This document shows positions 14,791 through 24,759 of a stretch of DNA of 64,000 nucleotides, piece by piece; position 1 is the stretch's first letter; each line of letters opens with the position of its first letter. The stretch spans positions 62,001-126,000 of the forward strand of contig JAJDAJ010000037.1 of the NCBI GenBank assembly GCA_029261925.1, given 5' to 3'. The DNA comes from Deltaproteobacteria bacterium (lineage in GTDB: Bacteria; Myxococcota_A; UBA9160; SZUA-336). Under the pieces are notes generated by a model, which searched no databases, was not told the DNA's origin, and worked only from the letters and a program-made list of their open reading frames with translations. The position numbers and the translations under genes were made by a program.

Positions 14791-17217
14791 GTGCAGCCCC
14801 CTCCCGTCGCCCCACGCTCCCTTCACGCCCGCGTCGAGCGCGGCTTCGAGGCCTGGGGCGCGGGCGTGCACCGGCACCGCTGGGCGGTGCTGGTCGCGAG
14901 CTCGGCCCTCGCCGCAGTGCTGATCGCGCTCGCCCCCGGCCTGCGCACCGACAACTCCGTCGAGGGCAACCTGGTCGACGGCGATCCGGCGCGCCGCGTG
15001 TACGACGCCTTCCAGCGCCAGTACGAGCAGGACCAGATGCTGGTCGTGCTCGTCGAGCCCCGCGAGCTGCTGAGCATCCCGTACCTGGAGCGCCTGCGCG
15101 CGCTGCACGAGGACCTCGAGGCGTCCACGCCGCACGTCGACGAGATCACGAGCCTGGTGAACGTGCGCCACACGCGCGGCACTGCAGACACCCTGGTCGT
15201 CGAGGGCCTGCTCGAGCGCTTCCCGCGCACCCCCGCCGACCTCGAGACGCTGCGGGCCCGCCTGCGGTCCACGCCCTCCTACATCGACGCGATCGTGGAT
15301 CGCGACCTGGAGGCGACGGCCATCATCGTCAAGCCGCGCCTGTACAGCGACGTGGCGGCAGCCGACGCGCTGGCCGGCTTCGACGCCGATCCGGGCGCCG
15401 CCGCGGAGCCCGCGCTGCTGACCGACGCCGAGACCCACGAGCTGGTCGACGCCGTGCGCGCGGTGCTGGACCGCCACCGCGCACCGGACCTGGCGCTGCA
15501 CCTCGCGGGGGGGCCGGTCATCGACGTGGTCTTCACCGAGGTCCTGATGAGCGACGTTCAGCGCGTGATGCTCTCGGCGCTGGTCGTCAACGCGGGCATC
15601 CTGCTGCTGCTCTTCCGCCGCGCGTCGGGCGTGGCGCTGCCGCTGCTGGTGGTGATGCTCGCACTCGGCTCCACCCTGGGCATCATGGCCCTGCTCGACA
15701 TCCCCACGTCGGTCGCAGGCCAGGTGCTGCCGGTGCTGCTGCTGGTCGTGGGCGTCTGCGACGCCGTCCACCTGCTGGTGATCGTGTACCGGCGGCTGGA
15801 CGCCGGGGACGACCGGCGCGACGCGCTGGTCTCCGCGCTGGGGCACTCGGGCCTGGCGATCCTGATGACCAGCCTGACGACCGCGGGCGGGATGATCTCG
15901 TTCGCGACCGCCGAGCTGGCCATCATCCGCAACCTCGGGATCTCGGCCAGCATCGGCATCCTGGTCGCCTTCGCCTTCAGCGTGACCCTGCTACCCGCGC
16001 TGATCGCGGTGCTGCCGCTGCGCCCGCGCCCACTGCCGCCGGGCGACCGCCTGCGGCCCGTGGATCGCGTGCTCTCGGCAACGGGCGCCTTCGCGGGCGC
16101 GCACGCCGGCGCGGTGCTCGCCGGCGCGGCGCTGGCGATCGCCCTCTCCCTGGTCGGGGCGAGCCGGCTCGAGTTCTCCCAGTACGGGCTGCGCTGGTTC
16201 CCGCCCGGGGATCCGATGCGCGCGGCCACCGAGCGCGTCGACGCGGTCTTTCGCGGATCGACCAGCCTGGAGATCCTGCTCGACACGGGGGAGCCCCGCG
16301 GCCTGCACGATCCGGCCACCCTGCGACGCATCGACCGGGCGGCCGCCTTCGCCTCGACGTTCCGGAGCGGGCCGGTGAATCCGGGCAAGGCGCTGTCGGT
16401 GGTGGACATCGTCAAGGAGACGCACCGTGCCCTCCACGAGGACGACCCCGCCGCCTACGCGATCCCGTCGGACCGGGAGCTGCTGGCGCAGGAGCTGCTG
16501 CTGTTCGAGAGCAGCGGCTCGGATGACCTCGAGGAGCTGGTGGACGCGGAGCTGCGCTTCGCCCGGCTCAGCGTCCGGGTCCCCTTCGTCGACGGGATGT
16601 ACTACCCGCGCTTCCTCGCCGAGCTCGAGCGCGGGCTGGAGCCGATCCTCGGTCCCGATATCGGCGTGGAGTTCACCGGGATCTCCGTGCTGCTGGCCCG
16701 CGCCTGGTCCGTGCTCAACCTGAGCATGGCACGCTCCTACACGCTGGCGCTGCTGGTCATCACCCCGCTGATGATCCTGCTCGTGGGTCGCGTGCGCCGC
16801 GGCCTGCTCGCGATGGTCCCGAACCTGATGCCCGTCGTGCTGACCCTGGGCCTCATGGGCTGGGTCGGCTTCCCGCTCGACAACTCCTCGCTGCTGGTGG
16901 GATGCGTGATCATCGGCCTCGCGGTCGACGACACGATCCACTTCATGCACAAGTTCCAGCGCTACCACGAGGATCTCGGCGACGTCGATGCCGCGATCCG
17001 CGAGACCCTGGTCACGACCGGGTCGGCGCTGCTGTTCACCACGCTCGTGCTCGCCGCGGGCTTCCTGATGATGACCCGCGCCTACATGCTCAACGCGGTG
17101 GAGTTCGGGATCATCGCGGCGTGCGCGGCGGTCTTCGCATTCCTGGCCGACGTGCTCGTCGCGCCCGCGCTACTCAGCGTGGCAGCGCGCCGAAGGGTCC
17201 GTGGATCGCCAGGGTGA
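14791..17217 (+). CDS. RND/MMPL-type exporter
   Basis: An 808-residue inner-membrane exporter of the RND superfamily (MMPL/HpnN-like). The layout is two repeats of one plus five membrane helices. TM1 is at about 31-50 (WAVLVASSALAAVLIALAPG), followed by a large periplasmic loop, then TMs near 255-410. The second half has a further TM (about 435), a loop, then five TMs from 650 onward. GLAVDDTIHFMHKF is the acidic signature of TM10. The GTG at 14791 is the only sensible start before TM1. It likely moves lipids or hydrophobic compounds. Such single-gene exporters do not need an adaptor or outer-membrane channel, and none is nearby. The 3' end overlaps the convergent phoX-like gene by 44 bp. Confidence 0.9.
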   Translation: MQPPPVAPRSLHARVERGFEAWGAGVHRHRWAVLVASSALAAVLIALAPGLRTDNSVEGNLVDGDPARRVYDAFQRQYEQDQMLVVLVEPRELLSIPYLERLRALHEDLEASTPHVDEITSLVNVRHTRGTADTLVVEGLLERFPRTPADLETLRARLRSTPSYIDAIVDRDLEATAIIVKPRLYSDVAAADALAGFDADPGAAAEPALLTDAETHELVDAVRAVLDRHRAPDLALHLAGGPVIDVVFTEVLMSDVQRVMLSALVVNAGILLLLFRRASGVALPLLVVMLALGSTLGIMALLDIPTSVAGQVLPVLLLVVGVCDAVHLLVIVYRRLDAGDDRRDALVSALGHSGLAILMTSLTTAGGMISFATAELAIIRNLGISASIGILVAFAFSVTLLPALIAVLPLRPRPLPPGDRLRPVDRVLSATGAFAGAHAGAVLAGAALAIALSLVGASRLEFSQYGLRWFPPGDPMRAATERVDAVFRGSTSLEILLDTGEPRGLHDPATLRRIDRAAAFASTFRSGPVNPGKALSVVDIVKETHRALHEDDPAAYAIPSDRELLAQELLLFESSGSDDLEELVDAELRFARLSVRVPFVDGMYYPRFLAELERGLEPILGPDIGVEFTGISVLLARAWSVLNLSMARSYTLALLVITPLMILLVGRVRRGLLAMVPNLMPVVLTLGLMGWVGFPLDNSSLLVGCVIIGLAVDDTIHFMHKFQRYHEDLGDVDAAIRETLVTTGSALLFTTLVLAAGFLMMTRAYMLNAVEFGIIAACAAVFAFLADVLVAPALLSVAARRRVRGSPG

Positions 17218-18547
17218 TGCCCGGCTTCTGCACGTTCACGAAGAGCACCCGGCCGTCGGGCGAGAAGGTCGCGCCCGCGAGCTCCGAGCCGCTGGCGACG
17301 TTGCTCGCGAAGACCGTGGCGCGCCCGTCGGGCGTGATCCGGATCAGCCGGTCCGCCGACAAGGGCGAGTCCTCGCAGACGTAGAGGTCTCCCGACGCGC
17401 GAACGGTGAGGTTGTCGGGCATCTTCAGCGCGTCGGAGTCCTCGCTCTCGTAGTACAGGGAGAGCCGCCCGGGCCGGCGCGCCTCGCCGGGCAGGCCCTC
17501 CTCGGCCGAAGGGGTGTAGCGCCACACCTGCCCGAGCCGGCCGACGCCGCCCTCCGTGCAGCTGAAATAGATGCCGTCGGCGCCGGTCCACAGGCCCTCG
17601 CCGCGAGCGAAGCGCGCGGCGCCGAGGTCGAAGCCCTGGTCCCGCAGCTCGTCCACGTCGGGGTCGGCGTCCTCCAGGTCGATCCAGCGAACGGCGAGCG
17701 AGTCGCCGACCTCGACGCGCTCGCCGTGGGTCCAGCCCCGCGTGTCGGCCGCGCGCGCGGAGCGCAGGGCCAGCGCCTGCAGGCGCCCGCCGCGCACCAG
17801 CGTGCCGGGTCTCTCGGGGATGAAGCGGTAGAGCAGTCCGTCGGCGCGATCCTCGGTGAGGTAAACCACGCCCGAGGCGGCGTCGATCGCGATCGCCTCA
17901 TGATTGAAGCGTCCCATCGCGCGCAGCGGCACGGCGGCGGCGAGGCCGCGGTCCGCGCGCGCGGGCACCTCGAAGCAGTAGCCGTGGCGCTGCGCGAGCT
18001 CGTCGCCGGGCGACTCGAACGTCTCCTCGCACGAGATCCAGCTGCCCCAGGGCGTCGCGCCGCCGCCGCAGTTGCGCAGCGTTCCGGCCAGGCTGAGGAA
18101 GTGGCGCTCCAGCCGGCGGCGGGCCGGGTCGTAGACCAGGGTCGTCGTGCAGCCGAGCGCCGCCAGCGAGCCGCTCCCCGCGTCGTACGCGCGCTCGCGG
18201 ACCCAGTCCGGCGCTCCGTCGGGGTCCGGGTAGGGCGACGCCTTGCGATGACGGACGGCCAGCTCGTGGTTTCGCACCAGCAGCACGCGCCCGTCGGGGG
18301 CGGCGAAGCTGGCCATCCCGTCGTGCCGGCCCGGGACGCGCAGCCCATCGTCCATGGGCTCGCCGGCGATCGAGATCGGGACGGCCGTGAAGCCGTCCGG
18401 GAGCGCCAGCACCCCGGCCTCCCCACCGTCCCCGGCGTGCGCCACGCCGGGCGCCTGCAGGCCAGCGATCGAGCACAGGCGCCAGCCCGCGAAGCCCAGC
18501 GTCACCGCGGACGCCCGGCGAAGCAGCTCTCGACGTCGGATCCGCAT
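17174..18547 (-). CDS. PhoX-like (DUF839) phosphatase with Tat signal
   Basis: A 457-residue exported enzyme. It starts MRIRRRELLRRASAVTLGFA, a Tat-type signal (RRxELLRR, then a hydrophobic stretch and AHA at the cleavage site). The body belongs to the PhoX/DUF839 beta-propeller family of Ca2+/Fe3+ phosphatases. It has the WGSWISCEETF motif, where the Cys is an iron ligand in PhoX, plus RFNHEAIAIDAASGVVYLTED and NLTVRASGDLYVCED. Known PhoX proteins are often longer, so this is a compact member. The ATG at 18545-18547 was chosen for the Tat signal. It faces ipdA, with 94 bp between starts, and probably releases phosphate from organic esters in the periplasm. Confidence 0.88.
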   Translation of the reverse strand: MRIRRRELLRRASAVTLGFAGWRLCSIAGLQAPGVAHAGDGGEAGVLALPDGFTAVPISIAGEPMDDGLRVPGRHDGMASFAAPDGRVLLVRNHELAVRHRKASPYPDPDGAPDWVRERAYDAGSGSLAALGCTTTLVYDPARRRLERHFLSLAGTLRNCGGGATPWGSWISCEETFESPGDELAQRHGYCFEVPARADRGLAAAVPLRAMGRFNHEAIAIDAASGVVYLTEDRADGLLYRFIPERPGTLVRGGRLQALALRSARAADTRGWTHGERVEVGDSLAVRWIDLEDADPDVDELRDQGFDLGAARFARGEGLWTGADGIYFSCTEGGVGRLGQVWRYTPSAEEGLPGEARRPGRLSLYYESEDSDALKMPDNLTVRASGDLYVCEDSPLSADRLIRITPDGRATVFASNVASGSELAGATFSPDGRVLFVNVQKPGITLAIHGPFGALPR

Positions 18548-18591
18548 CTCTGGTCGCTTATCGGCGGGCCCGGTCGCTTCGTGGAGCCCGG

Positions 18592-18620
18592 TTGACACGG
18601 TCGTGGCGCCCCGGTATTCC
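18592..18620 (+). promoter_or_regulatory. Sigma-70-type promoter of the ipdAB-echA20 unit
   Basis: A consensus TTGACA (18592-18597), a 17-bp spacer and TATTCC (18615-18620) precede ipdA. A ribosome binding site AGGAGGG (18631-18637) lies a few bases before the ATG at 18642. Transcription should start near 18627. No palindromic operator was noticed around it. Confidence 0.65.
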
Positions 18621-18641
18621 CGCCGCAGACAGGAGGGACGC

Positions 18642-19520
18642 ATGGACAAGCGCATGACCGCGGCGGACGTCGTCGCCGAGCTGCGCGACGGGATGACCCT
18701 GGGCATCGCCGGCTGGGGTGCACGCCGCAAGCCCATGGCGCTGGTCCGCGAGATCCTGCGCTCGCCGCTGCGCGACCTGACCCTGGTCGCCTACGGCGGG
18801 CCCGACGTGGGCCTGCTCTGCGCCGCAGGGCGGGTGCGCAGGGTGATCTACGGCTTCGTGTCGCTCGATGTCATCGCGCTGGACGCCCACTTTCGCCAGG
18901 CGCGACAGACCGGCTCGATCGAGGCCACGGAGCTCGACGAGGGTATGCTCCAGTGGGGCCTGTATGCGGCCGCGCTGCGCCTGCCCTTCCTGCCGACGCG
19001 CGCAGGCCTCGCCAGCGACGTCGAGGTGATCAACCCCGAGCTGCGGACGGTGCAGTCGCCCTACGACGACGGCGAGACGCTGCTGGCGATGCCCGCGATC
19101 GAGCTCGACGTGGCGCTGTGCCACGTGGACCACTGCGACAGCGGCGGGAACGCACAGCTCCTCGGTCCCGACCCCTACTTCGACGAGTTCTTCTGCGGGG
19201 CAGCGAAGCGACGCTTCGTGAGCTGCGAGCGCGTGGTGCCGACCGCGGAGTTCTCCGAGCACGGCTCGTTCCACACCATGCTGCTCAACCGGACCCACGT
19301 GGACGGCGTGATCGAGGCACCGCTGGGTGCGCACCCTACCTCCTGCAGCCCGCGCTACGGCATCGACGCCGAGCACATCGCCGCCTACAACGCCTCGGCC
19401 AAGGATCCCGAGGCGTGGGAAGCGTACCGCAAGCAGTTCCTCGACGTCAGCGAGGACGCGTACATCGCCGCGGTCGGCGGCGCCGAGCGCATCCAGTCGA
19501 TCCCGCAGACAACCTTCTAG
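18642..19520 (+). CDS. ipdA: IpdA-like subunit of steroid C-ring hydrolase (CoA-transferase family)
   Basis: In mycobacteria IpdA and IpdB form a CoA-transferase-fold enzyme that hydrolytically opens ring C of the steroid-derived COCHEA-CoA. This protein has 292 residues, the same as mycobacterial IpdA as I recall it. It carries LRDGMTLGIAGWGARRKPMA near the start, YGGPDVGLLC, RVIYGFVSLD, and an acidic IEATELDEGML segment in place of the classical CoA-transferase glutamate region. SFHTMLLNRTHVDGVIEAPLGAHPT is also typical. It is followed by ipdB (12 bp) and an echA20-like gene, the same trio as in the KstR2 regulon. The family assignment is strong; activity on a steroid intermediate is inferred. 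Confidence 0.85.
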   Translation: MDKRMTAADVVAELRDGMTLGIAGWGARRKPMALVREILRSPLRDLTLVAYGGPDVGLLCAAGRVRRVIYGFVSLDVIALDAHFRQARQTGSIEATELDEGMLQWGLYAAALRLPFLPTRAGLASDVEVINPELRTVQSPYDDGETLLAMPAIELDVALCHVDHCDSGGNAQLLGPDPYFDEFFCGAAKRRFVSCERVVPTAEFSEHGSFHTMLLNRTHVDGVIEAPLGAHPTSCSPRYGIDAEHIAAYNASAKDPEAWEAYRKQFLDVSEDAYIAAVGGAERIQSIPQTTF

Positions 19521-19532
19521 CCGGAGCTGAGC

Positions 19533-20297
19533 ATGGCCGAGACCTGGGATCTGGTGGATCTGTGCATCGTGGCCTGCGCCGACGCGTTCGTCGACGGCGG
19601 CGAGGTGCTCGCGTCGGGCATCGGCCTGGTGCCGCGGCTGGGCGCGAGCCTGGCCAAGCGCACGTCCAACCCGGACCTGCTCATGACCGACGCCGAGTGC
19701 ATGCTCGTCGCGGAGCCGGTGCCCGTGGGGCCGCGCGGCGACTACGTGCCGCGCGTCGAGAACTGGATGCCGTTTCGCAAGATCTTCGACCTGGTCTGGG
19801 GTGGCCGGCGCCACGCCATGACCATGCCCTCGCAGATCGACCGTCACGGCACCATCAACATCAGCTGCATTGGCGACTGGAACAAGCCGAAGGCGCAGCT
19901 CCTGGGCGTGCGCGGCATCCCGGGAAACACGATCAATCACCGCTCGAGCTTCTTCGTGGCGAGCCACTCGAAGCGCGTCTTCGTCGAGAAGGTCGACATG
20001 GCGTCGGGCGTCAGCTACGACGACGCGCGCTGGCGCCCGGGGATCCGCCGCGACTTCCACGAGTTCCCGCGCTGCATCTCGAACCTAGCGGTCATGGACT
20101 TCCAGGGTCCGGGCAACAGCATGCGGGTGCGCTCGCTGCACCCCGGGGTCACGCTGGAGCAGGTCCGGGAGGCCACGGGCTTCGAGCTGGCCGTGGCCGA
20201 CGACCTCGGCGAGACCCGGGCACCGACCGACGCGGAGATCGCCGTGATCCGCGAGCTCGACCCGCACGGCACGCGCGCAGGCGCGGTCAAGGCCTGA
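19533..20297 (+). CDS. ipdB: IpdB-like subunit of steroid C-ring hydrolase
   Basis: The 254-residue beta subunit partner of the preceding gene; mycobacterial IpdB is about 250 residues. It begins MAETWDLVDLCIVACADAFV and contains GIGLVPRLGASLAKRT, PDLLMTDAECMLVAEP, the oxyanion-like loop ISCIGDWNKPKAQLLG and GIPGNTINHRSSFFV. The classical catalytic glutamate and glycine-rich SENG motif of CoA transferases is absent, as in IpdAB, which work as hydrolases. It starts at ATG 19533, 12 bp after ipdA, and the echA20-like gene follows 10 bp later. A generic CoA-transferase role is less likely but possible. Confidence 0.85.
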   Translation: MAETWDLVDLCIVACADAFVDGGEVLASGIGLVPRLGASLAKRTSNPDLLMTDAECMLVAEPVPVGPRGDYVPRVENWMPFRKIFDLVWGGRRHAMTMPSQIDRHGTINISCIGDWNKPKAQLLGVRGIPGNTINHRSSFFVASHSKRVFVEKVDMASGVSYDDARWRPGIRRDFHEFPRCISNLAVMDFQGPGNSMRVRSLHPGVTLEQVREATGFELAVADDLGETRAPTDAEIAVIRELDPHGTRAGAVKA

Positions 20298-20307
20298 GGG
20301 GAGCGGC

Positions 20308-21063
20308 GTGGCGTTCAGGACGAGTATCGACGACGCAGGCATCGCCGAGCTGATCTTCGACCACCCTCCGGTCAACGCGTTCGACAGCGCGGGCTGGTTC
20401 GAGCTGGCGCGGACCGTGACCGACCTGGGCCGGAACCCGGCCGTCCAGTGCGTGATCCTCGCCGCCGAGGGACGCGGCTTCTGCGCGGGCGTGGACATCA
20501 AGGAGCTGCAGTCCAACGACCGCATCATCGTCGCGGTCAACCGCGGCTGCTACGACACCTTCGCCGCGATCTACGACTGCGGCGTCCCGGTGATCTCGGC
20601 CGTGCACGGCTTCTGCCTGGGCGGGGGCATCGGCATCGCCGGCTCGTCGGACGTGGTGTTCGCCTCCGAGGACGCGACCTTCGGGCTGCCCGAGATCGAC
20701 CGCGGGGCCATGGGAGCCGCCACCCACCTCAAGCGCATGTTCCCCGAGCAGAAGGTCCGCCGGATGTTCTTCAGCGGCAAGCCGATCGACGCCGCGGAGG
20801 CCTACCGGCTGGGCGCGCTGGAGGCCGTGGTGCCGCGCGACGAGCTGCTTCCCGCAGCGCGCGAGCTGGCCAGTGACTTCGCCTCGAAGAGCCCGACGGC
20901 CCTGCGCCTGGCCAAGCAGGCGCTCAACGGCATCGAGCTCGCGGACATCAAGCAGAGCTACCGCTACGAGCAGGGCTTCACGCTCGAGCTGTACACCTCG
21001 CCCGATTCGCAGGAGGCACGCGATGCGTTCGTCGAGAAGCGGGGAGCGAGCTTCGAGGACTGA
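20308..21063 (+). CDS. echA20: EchA20-like enoyl-CoA hydratase/ring hydrolase
   Basis: A 251-residue crotonase. In mycobacteria EchA20 hydrolyses ring D of a bicyclic steroid CoA ester just before IpdAB act. The crotonase oxyanion-hole motifs are visible: ILAAEGRGFCAGVDIKEL (about 50-67) and GFCLGGGIGIAGSSDVV (about 103-119). A glutamate usually acts as base, here probably within FGLPEIDRGAMG. The start is a GTG (20308) preceded by GAGGGGAG. Its position right behind ipdB copies the mycobacterial ipdAB-echA20 arrangement, which is the main reason for the symbol. The last 41 bp overlap the next gene. Confidence 0.78.
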   Translation: MAFRTSIDDAGIAELIFDHPPVNAFDSAGWFELARTVTDLGRNPAVQCVILAAEGRGFCAGVDIKELQSNDRIIVAVNRGCYDTFAAIYDCGVPVISAVHGFCLGGGIGIAGSSDVVFASEDATFGLPEIDRGAMGAATHLKRMFPEQKVRRMFFSGKPIDAAEAYRLGALEAVVPRDELLPAARELASDFASKSPTALRLAKQALNGIELADIKQSYRYEQGFTLELYTSPDSQEARDAFVEKRGASFED

Positions 21064-21946
21064 GCGGCCGCTCGTGGCGGGCCTCCGCAGCGCCGTCCTC
21101 TGCCTGGCCCTCGTCGCCTGCGCGAGCACGGGCGGGCCCCCGCCGCGCATCGCGCTCCTGGCGGCCTTCCCCGCCGAGCTGGCGGCGCTCCTCGAGCACG
21201 CCCGGATCGACGAGGTCCGGCACGTGGACGGGCACGCCGTCCACCTGGGCCGGATGGCGGGCGTTCCCGTGCTGCTGGCGATGACGCGGATCGGCCCCGT
21301 GAACGCCACGCGGACGACGCGCCTGGTGCTCGACCGCTTCGAGGTGCGCGGCGTGATCGTCTCGGGCGTCGCGGGGACTCCGGGGAGAATCGGCGACGTG
21401 GACGTTCCCGCGGGCTGGGCGCTCGAGGGCGGCGAGCCCCACGCCGTCGATGCGCGCTGGCTCGAGATCGCGCGTGCGCTCGCGAGCACTGCGCTCCCGC
21501 TCGAGCGCTGCACGCAGGTCCGGATCGACGGAGCGGAGCGCCGCGTCTGCGTGCCCCACGCGCCCACCGTGCGCGTGGGGGGCGTGGGCCGAACCAGCGA
21601 TCCGTTCGGCGGCACGGCCCTCGCCTGCGACCCCGTGGGCGACGACGTGTCGGGCTGCGACGTGTCGCCCGCACTGGCGGGGCGCCGACCGCCGTACGAC
21701 CCGCGCGCGATGCAGCCGCTGGAGACGACCTGGAACGACACCGTCGACATGGAGAGCGCCGCGATCGGCCACGAGGCGCGCGCGCGGGGACTGCCCTGGA
21801 TCGCCTTCCGGGCGGGCTCCGACGGGGCCGGCGATCCGCTCGGTCTGCCGGGATTCCCGGCGCAGTTCTACGCCTACTACTGGCTGGCCGCGCGCAACGC
21901 GGCCGCGGCGACCGCGGCCTTCGTCGGACGGCTCGCGGAGCCCTGA
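21023..21946 (+). CDS. Lipoprotein with nucleoside phosphorylase/nucleosidase domain
   Basis: A 307-residue protein with an N-terminal signal ending in CLALVACAST, in which LVAC looks like a lipobox. The rest is a phosphorylase superfamily domain (MTA/SAH nucleosidase-like): IALLAAFPAELAALLEH, then GVIVSGVAGTPGRIGDVDVP, and the base-recognition motif DMESAAIGHEA near residue 250. The start ATG 21023 is chosen because a perfect AGGAGG lies six bases upstream, inside echA20; a GTG at about 21073 is an alternative. A nucleosidase fold exported as a lipoprotein is unusual. It lies in the ipd unit by overlap, but its contribution to steroid catabolism is unclear. It might clip nucleosides in the periplasm. 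Confidence 0.72.
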   Translation: MRSSRSGERASRTERPLVAGLRSAVLCLALVACASTGGPPPRIALLAAFPAELAALLEHARIDEVRHVDGHAVHLGRMAGVPVLLAMTRIGPVNATRTTRLVLDRFEVRGVIVSGVAGTPGRIGDVDVPAGWALEGGEPHAVDARWLEIARALASTALPLERCTQVRIDGAERRVCVPHAPTVRVGGVGRTSDPFGGTALACDPVGDDVSGCDVSPALAGRRPPYDPRAMQPLETTWNDTVDMESAAIGHEARARGLPWIAFRAGSDGAGDPLGLPGFPAQFYAYYWLAARNAAAATAAFVGRLAEP

Positions 21947-21955
21947 GCAGCCGGC

Positions 21956-22522
21956 TCAGTACTCCGAGCCGCGCGCGTGCAGGCGACGCAGCCGGCGCGC
22001 GCGCCAGCGCTGGAGCCCGCTGCGCAGCAGCCGCCGGGCCCAGGGCATGCGCGCGATCTCCAGTCGCCCGTCGCGCCGCGTCTCGATCCGGTCGCCCACC
22101 ACGCGCTGCTCGCTGCCGTCGGGCAGCAGAAGCCGGAACGGGGCGTCGGGGTTCATGACGTCGTCGGTGGCGCTGATGCGCACCGGGATCGTGCCCCGGA
22201 AGCGCGCGGCGATCTCGTGCAGGCGCTCCGAGTGCTCGAACGCGCCCGGACGCGCCTCGCGGATCTCCAGACGCGGAGCTCCGGCATCGTCGCGCAGGTC
22301 GAGCACCGCGCCCAGACGGTCCGGGCGGTCGCCGTCCTCGAGCCGTCCGCGGAGCCAGAGACAGCGATAGCCCCGGCAGACCTGCGGCCGGCGCTCGTAG
22401 ATCCCGCAGCCGCCGCCCGGGCGGAGCTGGCGGCAGGGTACGCCCGCCAGCTTGGGCAGCGCGTCGACGCGCAGCAGCGTGCAGCAGAGATCGCAGGCGC
22501 CGCACTCGCGCTGCGCGCTCAC
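21956..22522 (-). CDS. YkgJ-family cysteine-cluster protein
   Basis: A 188-residue protein of the CxxCxxCC (YkgJ) family. The N-terminal cluster reads CGACDLCCTLLRV (8-20), with further Cys in VPCRQL, GGCGIYERRP and VCRGYRCLW. Together these give eight cysteines able to bind Zn or an Fe-S cluster. The C-terminal third is strongly basic (ARRLLRSGLQRWRARRLRRL), which may bind nucleic acid or be simply flexible. The start is GTG 22520-22522, four bases after the stop of the upstream acyl-CoA dehydrogenase, so it is the last gene of that unit. It is convergent with the lipoprotein nucleosidase gene. The molecular function of YkgJ proteins is unknown. Confidence 0.82.
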   Translation of the reverse strand: MSAQRECGACDLCCTLLRVDALPKLAGVPCRQLRPGGGCGIYERRPQVCRGYRCLWLRGRLEDGDRPDRLGAVLDLRDDAGAPRLEIREARPGAFEHSERLHEIAARFRGTIPVRISATDDVMNPDAPFRLLLPDGSEQRVVGDRIETRRDGRLEIARMPWARRLLRSGLQRWRARRLRRLHARGSEY

Positions 22523-22526
22523 GGTC

Positions 22527-23510
22527 TCAGAGATCAGCCTCGATGCCCTCGGCGATGCGATCGGCGTGCGAGTCCCCGGTGCCGAAGATCGACTCGAGCA
22601 CCCAGACGCGCTTCAAGTAGAAGTGCGCCGGGATCTCCCAGGTGAAGCCCATCCCACCGTGCACCTGGATGCACATGCGCGCGTTCTTCATCGCGGCCTC
22701 GCCGGCGTTCAGCTTCGCCGCGGACACGGCGCGGACCACGTCGCCGACTTCGGGATCGTCGAGCGTGGCCCCGGCCGCGTACGCCGCCGCGCGCGCGATC
22801 TCCTGGCGCACGAACATGTCGGCCAGGATGTGCTTGATCGCCTGGAACTTGCCGATGGGCCGGTCGAACTGCTCGCGCTGCTTGGCGTACTCGTTGGCGA
22901 GCGTGAGCGTCTCCTCCGCGATCCCCAGAAGCTGACCCGAGACGAGCGCCGCGCCCTCGAGCCACAGCCTGCGCGCTCCCGCCGCATCGGCGATGCGCTC
23001 ACCGTCGGGAAGCTCGGCCACGTGGCTGAGCGGCGTGAAGGGATCGAGCGGCTCCGAGATGCGCTGGCCCTTCAGCTGCGACGGATCGACGCGGAACGCG
23101 CCATCGTCGCGCAGCACCATCAGGGCGTCGATGTCGTCGGGGTGCTCGACCATCAGCGGGGCGTGAGGATCCGAGATGAGGTCGAGTCCGCCCACGACGG
23201 CCTCGCCGTCGGCGGCACCCTCGATCAGCCCGGCCGCGAGGTGCGTCCAGACGAGCGGCCCGGGCACGCAGCGGCGGCCCAGCTCCTCGAAGACGATGAC
23301 CGCGTCGGCCGTGCCCAGGCCCACCCCGCCCTCGGACTCGCCGAGGCGCAGGCCGAACACGCCCATGCTCGCGAGCTCGCTCCAGAGCTCGCGATCGAAG
23401 CCGCCCTTCTCGTCGAGCTCGCGCAGCTGCTCTGCCGAGATGCGCCCGTCGCAGAAGGAGCGGATGCCGTCCTGCAGGGCGACCTGATCCTCGCTGAGCT
23501 GAAAGTCCAA
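22527..23510 (-). CDS. Acyl-CoA dehydrogenase, short (beta-type) subunit
   Basis: A 327-residue acyl-CoA dehydrogenase-like protein. It begins with MDFQLSEDQVALQDG (first residue from TTG). The FAD-binding arginine region is YAKQREQFDRPIGKFQAIKH, and the C-terminal helix bundle has QVHGGMGFTWEIPAHFYLKR. The last part (GTGDSHADRIAEG) lacks the YEGT-type glutamate. Such short, glutamate-free subunits pair with a longer one to form the alpha2-beta2 enzymes that oxidise steroid-derived CoA esters in actinobacteria. The longer partner is the next gene upstream (12 bp gap). GAGGAG precedes the TTG start. Substrate is inferred from context only. Confidence 0.88.
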   Translation of the reverse strand: MDFQLSEDQVALQDGIRSFCDGRISAEQLRELDEKGGFDRELWSELASMGVFGLRLGESEGGVGLGTADAVIVFEELGRRCVPGPLVWTHLAAGLIEGAADGEAVVGGLDLISDPHAPLMVEHPDDIDALMVLRDDGAFRVDPSQLKGQRISEPLDPFTPLSHVAELPDGERIADAAGARRLWLEGAALVSGQLLGIAEETLTLANEYAKQREQFDRPIGKFQAIKHILADMFVRQEIARAAAYAAGATLDDPEVGDVVRAVSAAKLNAGEAAMKNARMCIQVHGGMGFTWEIPAHFYLKRVWVLESIFGTGDSHADRIAEGIEADL

Positions 23511-23522
23511 GACGTCTCCTCG

Positions 23523-24710
<1,188 letters not shown>

Positions 24711-24747
24711 GCCGGGGGTCCTCCAGACGCGGGCGGGCCGGGCACAG

Positions 24748-24753
24748 TATCCT
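24748..24753 (+). promoter_or_regulatory. -10 element (TATCCT) giving a probable leaderless LLM mRNA
   Basis: TATCCT ends six bases before the ATG at 24760, and there is no Shine-Dalgarno sequence between. This matches the P450 arrangement at 10492-10497. Transcription would begin at the start codon. The acyl-CoA dehydrogenase gene starts divergently 49 bp away. Confidence 0.35.
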
Positions 24754-24759
24754 GCACCC

